64,000 nt of DNA from JALHFZ01 sp963674625 (GTDB lineage: Bacteria; Synergistota; Synergistia; Synergistales; Aminobacteriaceae), in contig CAXXXO010000003.1 in assembly GCA_963674625.2 (NCBI GenBank), forward strand, positions 558,001 through 622,000. The letters are read 5' to 3'. The translations under genes and the position numbers were made by a program. Shown in pieces: positions 26,963-34,769 of the stretch. The notes below the pieces were generated by a model. It was given only the letters and a program-made list of their open reading frames with translations, searched no databases and had not been told where the DNA came from. Every line of letters begins with the position of its first letter. Position 1 is the first letter of the stretch.

Positions 26963-28306
26963 TCAGAGGCATTTTTCCCTGATCTGCTTCACGAGCCTTT
27001 CGGAAATCTCCTCCATGAGGCACCGGTCCCGGGCCTCCACCAGCACCCGAAGGAGGGGTTCAGTACCGGAAGGACGGATGAGAATCCGCCCCGCCCCGCC
27101 GAGACGGCCTTCCTCGGTGGAGGAAATTTCGGAGAGAAATTCTCCGCTCATTTTCACATTTTTCGAGATCTCCACGTTTCGCAGCACCTGGGGCCAGGGT
27201 GCATACCGGTCTGCGAGCGTATCTACGTCCTCCCCGAGGGCGAGGCAGGCCTTAAGGAAGGAAAACCCGGTGCAGAGGCCGTCTCCGGTGTTCACCAGGG
27301 AGGAGAGAATGATATGGCCCGACTGCTCTCCTCCGAGAAGAGCTCCCCTCTCGGCCATGGCCTCCATGACATACCGGTCTCCCACGGGACACCGGAACAG
27401 GGCGATTCCCTCCCCGGAGAGATGCTCTTCAAGGGCCATATTGCTCATGACCGTAGCCACCACTCCGGAGCCCAGTTTTCCCTCGGAAGAAAGCCACCGG
27501 GCGAGAACCCACAGAATGATGTCGCCGTCGAGAATCCTTCCCCGGCCGTCCACCAGGAGTGCCCGGTCGGCGTCTCCGTCGTAGGCAATTCCCACGGGGA
27601 GAGACCGGCTCCGGACCACTGCCGACAGGTGACCCATGTTCATGACGCCGACGCCCTCGTTGATGTTGAGGCCGTCGGGGGCGTTTCCGACCAGGGTCCA
27701 TCTTCCGCCGAGGGCCTCGAAGACCGAAGGGGCCACGGCGGAGGCGGCGCCGTGGGCGCAGTCCGCCGCCCCCGACGGAGGAAAGGGTAGAGAATCTCCC
27801 CAAAGAGAGGTAATCCATCCGGCGTAGTCGGACGCTGCGGAGAGGACATTCCTCAGCACTCCCACGGAGGCTCCCGTAGGACGCCAGTCGTCGGTGAGGT
27901 TGTCCCCCATATATTCTTCGATGGAACCCTCCATATCGTCGGAGAGTTTCGCTCCGGCGCCGTCGAGAAATTTTATTCCGTTGTACTCTGCTGGGTTGTG
28001 GGATGCGCTGATGACCGCGCCGCCGTGAAGTCCAAGGCTCCTGACGGAAAAACTCACCCCCGGAGTGGGGAGAACGCCGAGAAGAAAGACTTCCGCCCCT
28101 GCGGAGGTCATGCCCGCTGCAAGGGCCGCCTCGAGCATCTGTCCGGACCGGCGGGTATCCCTTCCGAGGGCGATTTTCGGCCTGGGAACCCCCCGCTCCG
28201 TCAGGAAAAGAACGTAGGAACGGCCAAGCCGAAGGGCCATTTCCGGGGTCATGTCCCCCCGGTTGGCCACATCCCTCACGCCGTCCGTTCCGAAGAGGCA
28301 GCGCAT
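26963..28306 (-). CDS. glmM: Phosphoglucosamine mutase
   Basis: This 447-residue protein (from ATG 28306, GGTGG seven bases upstream) converts glucosamine 6-phosphate to the 1-phosphate. The family N-terminus is MRCLFGTDGVRDVANRG. The catalytic serine is in VISASHNPAEYNG (S102), the metal loop is YDGDADR, and the sugar/phosphate-binding loop is RPSGTEPLLRVLVEA. ATG 28327 seven codons upstream is an alternative start with GAGG before it. It lies downstream of cdaA and cdaR, the conserved cdaA-cdaR-glmM order in which GlmM can inhibit CdaA. Confidence 0.95.
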   Translation of the reverse strand: MRCLFGTDGVRDVANRGDMTPEMALRLGRSYVLFLTERGVPRPKIALGRDTRRSGQMLEAALAAGMTSAGAEVFLLGVLPTPGVSFSVRSLGLHGGAVISASHNPAEYNGIKFLDGAGAKLSDDMEGSIEEYMGDNLTDDWRPTGASVGVLRNVLSAASDYAGWITSLWGDSLPFPPSGAADCAHGAASAVAPSVFEALGGRWTLVGNAPDGLNINEGVGVMNMGHLSAVVRSRSLPVGIAYDGDADRALLVDGRGRILDGDIILWVLARWLSSEGKLGSGVVATVMSNMALEEHLSGEGIALFRCPVGDRYVMEAMAERGALLGGEQSGHIILSSLVNTGDGLCTGFSFLKACLALGEDVDTLADRYAPWPQVLRNVEISKNVKMSGEFLSEISSTEEGRLGGAGRILIRPSGTEPLLRVLVEARDRCLMEEISERLVKQIREKCL

Positions 28307-28362
28307 TTTTTTTCCACCGCTCGTCATTGTCGCCTCACCATCCCTGCAGGACAAAAGAACTC

Positions 28363-29586
28363 CTAAATATCGGCGATGACAGTAATATTCGCCGGTTCAA
28401 CCTTGATAACCTTCAGCTTCCCGCCGGTTTTGTTGCGGATCTGCACGGGAACGGTCAGACGTCTCGACACGACGTTCGTTACATTGACATAGGGCTGAAT
28501 AAGTATCTCTTTTTCGTCGAGGGCGCTGACCTCGGAGGGGATTCCCTCCACCGTCACGTTCACCGACTCGGGCTCCATTTTCCATCCGGGATAAACGCTC
28601 CGTCCCTCCACTTCCACGGAGAGGCTCGAGAGAAGGCGGGTAACCGTGAAGGGGGTAAGAAGCACGTTGACCCTGACCGACGCGGCACCTACGAGGGTCA
28701 CCATGGAGTCCTCGGGAGCCCGGAGGGAAACGACCATATTCTGTTCCTTCGATATGCCCGTTATGTCGATGGTCTCCGTGTCGATTTTCGTTATATTTTC
28801 AAGCTTTCCGAGGGGCCCCTCCACGGTAGCCACTGCGGGTTCGACTATCACTGCCTTGAGCCGGAAATCCTCCATGGGTTTTCCGAGAATGCGGGCGGTC
28901 ACGGGAACCGATTTTTTCGGCACCCCTTCGGCAAGAACTGCGGAAAGCTTCACAGAGAGGGGTTCGACGGTGACCGTGTCCTCGAATTCCCCGCTTTTTA
29001 CGATCTCTACGGGGAGGACTTTTTCCCCTCCCGCCTTCAGATCGTCGAGGGTCGGCATAATGCGGGCTGAAGCTATTTTGGCCACGTCCTTTTCGCTTCC
29101 CCTGGCGCTGACTTCGGCGGGAACGATGCTCACGCCGTCCAGGTAAAGTCCCGGCGGCAGGCCTTTCTCAACGGCAACCTCAACCGGAATCAGCCGGTCG
29201 ACGAAACGGAGCAGCTCGATGTCGGCGTGGGTTGGCCGAATATCAACGAGTTTCACGTCCTTGGGGAGAATGGCCCGGATCGCCACCCGGTATTTTCCCA
29301 CATCGAGCCCCCGGGCGTCCAGTTCGCAGACGACTGACGAGGGCGTCAGGGCGGAGAGGACCGCCTGCTCTCCAGAGAGCACCACTTCCACGGTTTTTAC
29401 CGGGGTCCTCAGGGTGACCTGGGGAGGAACATTGAGATATTCGAGGTCAACGGCGAGGGTCCTGGTCGTCTCGGTGGACCGGCTGCCTGAGACGTAGAGC
29501 CAGAAGGCAAGAGCTATGACGACAGCCATCACCTTCAGGAAAAGAGGGGAGGCGAGAATGTCGTCGATTTTCCCGGACTCAGCCAT
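28363..29586 (-). CDS. CdaR-like protein with YbbR repeats
   Basis: This 407-residue protein has one N-terminal membrane segment (about 16-33, LFLKVMAVVIALAFWLYVSG). It is followed by several YbbR-type beta domains outside the membrane, with recurrent segments of the type PVTARILGKP and VEVEGRSVYPG. CdaR in other bacteria binds and modulates the diadenylate cyclase CdaA. The gene lies 30 nt downstream of cdaA and just before glmM, exactly the expected context. Confidence 0.9.
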   Translation of the reverse strand: MAESGKIDDILASPLFLKVMAVVIALAFWLYVSGSRSTETTRTLAVDLEYLNVPPQVTLRTPVKTVEVVLSGEQAVLSALTPSSVVCELDARGLDVGKYRVAIRAILPKDVKLVDIRPTHADIELLRFVDRLIPVEVAVEKGLPPGLYLDGVSIVPAEVSARGSEKDVAKIASARIMPTLDDLKAGGEKVLPVEIVKSGEFEDTVTVEPLSVKLSAVLAEGVPKKSVPVTARILGKPMEDFRLKAVIVEPAVATVEGPLGKLENITKIDTETIDITGISKEQNMVVSLRAPEDSMVTLVGAASVRVNVLLTPFTVTRLLSSLSVEVEGRSVYPGWKMEPESVNVTVEGIPSEVSALDEKEILIQPYVNVTNVVSRRLTVPVQIRNKTGGKLKVIKVEPANITVIADI

Positions 29587-29616
29587 GGCCGACCGATGTT
29601 CCCCGCGCGGAAGCTT

Positions 29617-30429
29617 TTATGTCCATAGAGTGCGGATGTCCTCCTGCAGGCGGTCGAGGATGGATTTGCTCTCCACCTCGTCGCCGCCGAAATAGTGAAG
29701 CAGCAGTTTCTGAATCTGGGGCTCCTTGAGGTTTCTCGAAAGATGGCCGTTGATGGCGAGGGAAACCTCTCCCCTCTCTTCAGAGACGACGAGGGAAATG
29801 GCGTCGGATACCTCCGACACGCCCAGGCCGGCCCGATGGCGGGTTCCCAGCCAGCGGGAGAGGTCTGTGTTTTCGGAGAGAGGAAGATAACAGCCCGCCG
29901 CCACGATGGAATTTCTGTCGAGGATCACAGCCCCGTCATGGAGCGGGTTCCCCTCCCAGAAGATGGAGATGAGGGTCTCCTGGGTTATCTCGGCGCCGAG
30001 ACGGATGGCGGTTCTCCAGAAATCCTTGAGCCCGGTGTTTCGTTCAAGGACGAGAAGGGCACCTATTTTCTGCCCCTTGAGATACCCTATGGCCCTGGCA
30101 ACCTCCTGGCTGAGGGCCTCGGCCTTTTTCATGACCTGCCTCTTCTGCCAGAAACCTCCGCCTCTTCCCAGTTCTTCGAGCATCTTCCGCAATTCGGGCT
30201 GAAAGACAATGGGAATGGCGATGACCAGTACGCCCAGGGTCTTGCCGAGAAACCACGAAAGAGTGCGGAGCTCGAAAATCCGGGCTCCGGCGGCCAGGGC
30301 GCCGAGGACGAAAAGGCCCTTGACGAGCTGCATGGCCCTCGTTCCCACGAGAAGCAGAAGAAGGCGGTGGACGATGATGGAGATGACAATGATGTCGATG
30401 ACATCCTGCCAGCGAAGAAAATCAAACAT
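29617..30429 (-). CDS. cdaA: Diadenylate cyclase CdaA (c-di-AMP synthase)
   Basis: In this 270-residue protein three membrane segments occupy about residues 10-78. A DisA_N cyclase domain follows, with the catalytic motifs D165-G-A in PLHDGAVIL and R197-H-R in GTRHRAGLGVSE. CdaA condenses two ATP to cyclic di-AMP. A degrading 7TM-HD protein is encoded at 9.7-11.8 kb and a KtrA-type potassium channel subunit, a common c-di-AMP target, at 63.2 kb. The TAT-rich spacer upstream (30430-30471) may hold a promoter, but I could not place a good -35 box. Confidence 0.95.
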   Translation of the reverse strand: MFDFLRWQDVIDIIVISIIVHRLLLLLVGTRAMQLVKGLFVLGALAAGARIFELRTLSWFLGKTLGVLVIAIPIVFQPELRKMLEELGRGGGFWQKRQVMKKAEALSQEVARAIGYLKGQKIGALLVLERNTGLKDFWRTAIRLGAEITQETLISIFWEGNPLHDGAVILDRNSIVAAGCYLPLSENTDLSRWLGTRHRAGLGVSEVSDAISLVVSEERGEVSLAINGHLSRNLKEPQIQKLLLHYFGGDEVESKSILDRLQEDIRTLWT

Positions 30430-30471
30430 AGGCGAACTCCGGAAAAAGGGATCGTTTCATCACACAGTATA

Positions 30472-31542
30472 CTATACCATTTCGAAGGACGCATAGGGAG
30501 ACGTGCTCAGGGCGAGCATAGCCCCGTAATCGGGAGTGAAGCGGAGTATGTCGCCCGGGGAGGGAGCGGGAGAGACATCCTCCACATCGAGGATCAGGTG
30601 GTCGCTCGACCCTCCGAGGATGACCGCTCCCTCCGCCTCGGGCACAAGCCCCTCGATCTTCACGTCCTGCCGGCCCACCGCGAGGATAGCCCGAAGACGT
30701 CTTCCCCTGTCGGGGAACTCGGTCCGCTCTCCGAAGGCGTCGGCCCCCCGGGGTTCCGCCGGAACGGAGGGTTTTCTCCGGACTTCAACGACTTCGGCCT
30801 CGAGAACCATCGTTCTCTGGCGGAGCCAGGGAATAAACCGCATGGAGGTCACATCCTCCCCGAGAAGAATGGCCTCCCCCACTCGCAAATGGTTGATCCC
30901 CCCCGGAATTGAGTCGTTCTCGAGCAGCAGGAGCGAAGATGTGGACCCTCCCGAAAAGACGGAGAGAGGATAACCGAGGGCACGCTCCGTCTCCCGGCCT
31001 ATGGCGAGAAGACGGCAAAGCTTTTCCGGGGTCGGAAGAGTTCCTCCGAAGCAGCCGAAGTTGACCCCTATTCCCCTGCATCGGACCCGGGGAGAAGCCC
31101 GAAGAGCCTCAGTCATTTCCTCCGTGTCGTTCATCCAGAGGCCTTCACGGAGATCGCCGAGATCGATCATGATGATGACCTCCCCGGCGGAGCCCCGGAA
31201 GGCGCATTCCTTTTCGAGAAGGCGGACCGTTTCTGCCATGCTGACGAGGGAACAGTCGGCCCATTCCGCCACCAGGGGAATCTCCGAGAGCATGGGAATG
31301 CGGAGAAGCAGCAGGGGCAGTCCCGTCTTCATCTTCCGCAGAGAGACGATGTTCGTCATCCTGCTGTCGGCCAGCTCCCGGCATCCTCCCTCAACGAAAG
31401 CACGAACCACGGGGGGATGGGCGCAGACGCCCTTCACTACTCCGGCGACGGATATGCCTTTTTCGGCACACCGCCCTGCCACCCGGGATGCGTTTTCCCT
31501 TATTTTCTCCCGGGAGATCAGAAGCCTGGGGTATCGGTCCAT
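30472..31542 (-). CDS. PLP-dependent alanine/ornithine racemase family protein
   Basis: This 356-residue protein starts at ATG 31542 with GAGGAGG eight bases upstream. It has the fold-type III PLP barrel of the alanine racemase N-terminal family. The PLP lysine is K37 in AGVVKGVC, followed by GGCRELADSRMTNIVSLR, which matches the ornithine-racemase-type subgroup more than Alr. Later blocks VNFGCFGG and SGGSTSSL form the phosphate-binding part. Ornithine racemase feeds D-ornithine to anaerobic ornithine degradation; the substrate here is not certain. It is in line with nfo (4 nt spacing). Confidence 0.78.
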   Translation of the reverse strand: MDRYPRLLISREKIRENASRVAGRCAEKGISVAGVVKGVCAHPPVVRAFVEGGCRELADSRMTNIVSLRKMKTGLPLLLLRIPMLSEIPLVAEWADCSLVSMAETVRLLEKECAFRGSAGEVIIMIDLGDLREGLWMNDTEEMTEALRASPRVRCRGIGVNFGCFGGTLPTPEKLCRLLAIGRETERALGYPLSVFSGGSTSSLLLLENDSIPGGINHLRVGEAILLGEDVTSMRFIPWLRQRTMVLEAEVVEVRRKPSVPAEPRGADAFGERTEFPDRGRRLRAILAVGRQDVKIEGLVPEAEGAVILGGSSDHLILDVEDVSPAPSPGDILRFTPDYGAMLALSTSPYASFEMV

Positions 31543-31546
31543 TCCG

Positions 31547-32389
31547 TCAGCCTCCTCTGAGTTTCCGCAGTATGGCCAGGTCCCGTCCATACCCCGTTCC
31601 CCCCGGAGGGGTCTCGAGTATGCACGGCGTTTCTTCCCACAGGGGATCGTTGAGAATAAACGAAAAGGGGGCGTGTCCGAGCTCGCCGTCGCCGAGGTTG
31701 GCGTGGCGATCCAGCCTCCGGCCGAGAGGATGGGCGCTGTCGTTCAGATGCCAGCATCCTACCCGGTCGAGGCCGATGGTCTTTTCCACCTCGTCGAGGA
31801 GCCGTTCATAGGACGGGGCCGTTCTCATTTCGAACCCGGCGGCAAACATGTGGCACGTATCGAGGCAAAGCCCCAGGCGGGGGTGCCAGTCGAGCAGTTC
31901 GAAGAGCAGGCGGAGCTGGCGGAAATCTTTTCCCAGAATGTCTCCCTGGCCTGCCATGGTCTCGAGCAGCAGGACCACTCTTTTGTGGGCTGTTCTTTCA
32001 AGCACGAGACCGATACGTTCCGCGGCGAGGGTCAGTCCTTCCTTGGCCGTTCTTCCCCGGGAGGAACCGGGGTGCAGAACAAGATCATCCACTCCGAGGA
32101 GATCGCACCGCTCGATTTCGTCCTCGAGGGCGGCGATGCTCCGCTCTCCGGTGGCATCGGCTGCCGCCAGATTGATAAGATAGGACCCGTGGACCACCAC
32201 CGAGGCGATTGAACTTTCCCCCCAGGCCCGGAAAAAACGCTCAGCCCGTCCCTGGGACAGGGGAGCGGACTTCCACTGGATCTGGTTTTTGGAGAAAATC
32301 TGGATGGCCTCGCAGGAGAGGGCTTCTCCCCGCTCGATGCTCTTTTCGAGCCCGCCCGCTATTGACATATGGGCGCCTATGAGTGCCAC
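31547..32389 (-). CDS. nfo: Endonuclease IV (AP endonuclease)
   Basis: This 280-residue zinc-dependent enzyme cuts 5' to abasic sites. Family blocks are GAHMSIAGGLEKSIERG at the N-terminus, VVVHGSYLINLA, LVLHPGSSRG, VLLLETMAGQG, CLDTCHMFAAG and WHLNDSAHPLGRRLDRHANLGDG near the C-terminus. It overlaps the Nudix gene upstream by 13 nt. Confidence 0.96.
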   Translation of the reverse strand: MALIGAHMSIAGGLEKSIERGEALSCEAIQIFSKNQIQWKSAPLSQGRAERFFRAWGESSIASVVVHGSYLINLAAADATGERSIAALEDEIERCDLLGVDDLVLHPGSSRGRTAKEGLTLAAERIGLVLERTAHKRVVLLLETMAGQGDILGKDFRQLRLLFELLDWHPRLGLCLDTCHMFAAGFEMRTAPSYERLLDEVEKTIGLDRVGCWHLNDSAHPLGRRLDRHANLGDGELGHAPFSFILNDPLWEETPCILETPPGGTGYGRDLAILRKLRGG

Positions 32390-32997
32390 GGGGTTTCCTC
32401 CCCTTTCCAGATGCGCAGGACATTTTCAAGAATCCGGGCGGTGACGCCCCAGATTCTCCAGCCATTGTCAAGACTGTACACAGGATATATATGGGATACC
32501 CCGTCCAGGAGGACCCGCTCCTTTTCCGGAACGGCGGGAAAGGAATCGATTGCGGCAAAGCGGAACTCGTCAATCTCCCCCGCGGAGAGAAGGATGGCCT
32601 TCGGAGAAACTCCGGATATTATGCCGGCCACTGGAAAAACGGCGATGGACGTCACAACAGAATGCTCCACCGGGAGAAGCCGGAGGGGCTCCACCGCAGC
32701 GGGGGGTATACACGTCTCCTCCTCCGTCTCCCGGAGGGCAGTGGCAAGGGGGGTCCCGTCCTCCTCCTCCCGCATTCCTCCGGGAAAGCAGATCTCCCCG
32801 GCATGGTGGGCCAGGAGGGGAGACCTCCGGAGGAAAAGAAGCTCAATCCCCTCAGAAGAAGGGAAAAAGGGCACGAGAACCGCGCTTTTTTTTCCCGGGC
32901 TCCCGTCGAAACGCTTCCATGGAGGAAAGGAGGCCCGGGGGGGAAAGACCTTCCGAAGCTTTTCAGCAGAGGGCGGGGAAAGGGGCCCGGTTTTCAT
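32377..32997 (-). CDS. Nudix hydrolase, CoA diphosphatase-like
   Basis: The protein has 206 residues from the ATG that overlaps the pyk stop (ATGA); the longer open frame lies inside pyk. The Nudix box spans about residues 73-97 (GGMREEEDGTPLATALRETE-EET). It is preceded by RSPLLAHHAGEICFPGG, the signature of the NudL/NUDT7 CoA pyrophosphatase subgroup. The usual Gly after EE in the box is replaced by Thr-Cys. It probably cleaves CoA or acyl-CoA to phosphopantetheine and 3',5'-ADP; the substrate is an inference from the motif. Confidence 0.85.
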   Translation of the reverse strand: MKTGPLSPPSAEKLRKVFPPRASFPPWKRFDGSPGKKSAVLVPFFPSSEGIELLFLRRSPLLAHHAGEICFPGGMREEEDGTPLATALRETEEETCIPPAAVEPLRLLPVEHSVVTSIAVFPVAGIISGVSPKAILLSAGEIDEFRFAAIDSFPAVPEKERVLLDGVSHIYPVYSLDNGWRIWGVTARILENVLRIWKGEETPWHS

Positions 32998-34751
32998 ACG
33001 GTGAGCTTGACCCGTCCGGAGTAGATCACTCCCCTGTATCCGTCCACGGTGACCATCATTCCGTCCCTGAGCAGCGACAATGCGTCTGCAGCATTCACCA
33101 CGCAGGGTATGCCGAGTTCGAGGGAGACGATGGCCGCATGGGAGGTCAGTCCCCCTTCTTCGGCGACAATGGCCGATGCGAGCTTCATGGCGGGTATATA
33201 GTCCTTGTCGGTGCTCTCCACCACGAGCACTGCTCCTTTCGTCATCTTTTCGACGGCTTCGGAGGAAGAGGATGCCGTGCACACGATTCCCCGGGCCTCC
33301 CGTTTGAGAAGGGAGATTCCCCGGAGGAGGATTTTTCCCGCAGTGTGCACCTGGAGCATGTTCGTGGTTCCTGCCGTGCCGAGGGGGACGCCTGCGGTGA
33401 CCACCACGAGATCGCCCTCAGAAAGAAGCCCCGCGGAAAGACAGGTGGCTATAGCCGAATCCACGGCCGTATTCTGGTCGAACATCTCCTCTTTCAGCAA
33501 GGGGGTCACTCCCCAGTAGAGGGTCAGTTCCCGCCAGGTCTTCTTCGACGGCGTCGCACCGAGGATGGCGCAGGGGGGGCGGTGTTTGCTCACCATCTGG
33601 GCGGTACTTCCGCTCGAGGTCATGGAGATGATGGCTGCTGCGTTCATCTGGCGGGCCACCTGCACTGCGGCGCTGCTGACCGCATCGGGAACGCCGAAGG
33701 ACTGGGCAACGGCGTGGAGCGGACGTTCCCACAGTTCTATTTCCCTCTCCGCCTTTCCCACGATCCGTCTCATGGTCTCCACGGACCGCAGAGGATAGGC
33801 CCCCTTCGCGGTCTCCCCCGAGAGCATTACGGCGTCGGTGCCGTCAAGGACTGCATTGGCCACATCGCTTGCCTCGGCCCGGGTCGGCCTTGGGTTGCGT
33901 ATCATGGAGTCGAGCATCTGGGTCGCCACGATAACAGCCTTCCCCCGGGACCGGCAGATGTCGATGATCCTCTTCTGCTGCAGGGGGACATCCTCCGTGG
34001 GGATCTCCACGCCGAGGTCGCCCCGGGCTATCATCATGCCGTCCACCACGTCGGCAATGGATTCGATGTTCTGGATCGACTGGCGGGTTTCAATTTTCGC
34101 CACGACCTTCATGGCTCCTCCCGCTTCCTCGATGACTTTCCGGACATCCATGATGTCCTTCCGGCTCTTCACGAAGGAGACGGCGATGTAGTCCATGGAG
34201 TGATCGATTCCCCAATGGATATCCTGTATATCCTTTTCGGCGAGAGCCGGAAGGGATATGTCGGCTCCGGGGATGTTCACCCCTTTTGTATCCGCGAGAA
34301 GGCCCCCGACGATCACCCTGCAGATCACATCCCTGCCCGAAACGGACTCAACGGCAAGCTGAAGGGTTCCGTCGTCGATGAAGATCTCCTGCCCGGCTGT
34401 CACCTCCCTTGGAAGAGCTTCGTAATTCACGAAGACCCTGGCGGCTGTTCCGGGAACGGCGTTTTTATCGGTAGTGAGGACGAGAAGCTGTCCCTGTTCG
34501 AGCCTGACGAGCCCTCCCTCCACTTTCCCTGTGCGGATTTCGGGCCCCTTGGTATCAAGAAGGGTGGCTATGGGAAGGCCCAGCTCATTTTCCACTTTCC
34601 GCACCACTTCGAGCATGGCGAGGTGGCCGTCATAATCCCCATGGCTGAAATTGAACCTGGCGACGTTCATCCCTGCACGGACCATGGCGGTCATCGTTTC
34701 GTGGTCGGAACAGGCCGGTCCCAGGGTGCAGACGATTTTTACCTTTGGCAT
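32994..34751 (-). CDS. pyk: Pyruvate kinase with C-terminal PEP-utilising domain
   Basis: The protein has 585 residues with an AAGGAG ribosome binding site. It opens PKVKIVCTLGPACSDHETM and contains the active-site blocks NFSHGDYDGH, KIETRQSIQNI and MIARGDLGVEIP. It also has the helix MLDSMIRNPRPTRAEASDVANAV and the pyruvate-kinase C domain. The last 85 or so residues add a PPDK-like phosphohistidine-type domain (EEGGLTSHAAIVSLELGIPCVV), as in Geobacillus/Bacillus pyruvate kinases. Together with PPDK at the left end it handles PEP/pyruvate exchange. Confidence 0.96.
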   Translation of the reverse strand: MPKVKIVCTLGPACSDHETMTAMVRAGMNVARFNFSHGDYDGHLAMLEVVRKVENELGLPIATLLDTKGPEIRTGKVEGGLVRLEQGQLLVLTTDKNAVPGTAARVFVNYEALPREVTAGQEIFIDDGTLQLAVESVSGRDVICRVIVGGLLADTKGVNIPGADISLPALAEKDIQDIHWGIDHSMDYIAVSFVKSRKDIMDVRKVIEEAGGAMKVVAKIETRQSIQNIESIADVVDGMMIARGDLGVEIPTEDVPLQQKRIIDICRSRGKAVIVATQMLDSMIRNPRPTRAEASDVANAVLDGTDAVMLSGETAKGAYPLRSVETMRRIVGKAEREIELWERPLHAVAQSFGVPDAVSSAAVQVARQMNAAAIISMTSSGSTAQMVSKHRPPCAILGATPSKKTWRELTLYWGVTPLLKEEMFDQNTAVDSAIATCLSAGLLSEGDLVVVTAGVPLGTAGTTNMLQVHTAGKILLRGISLLKREARGIVCTASSSSEAVEKMTKGAVLVVESTDKDYIPAMKLASAIVAEEGGLTSHAAIVSLELGIPCVVNAADALSLLRDGMMVTVDGYRGVIYSGRVKLTV

Positions 34752-34769
34752 GGAATTTCTCCTTTCTTC

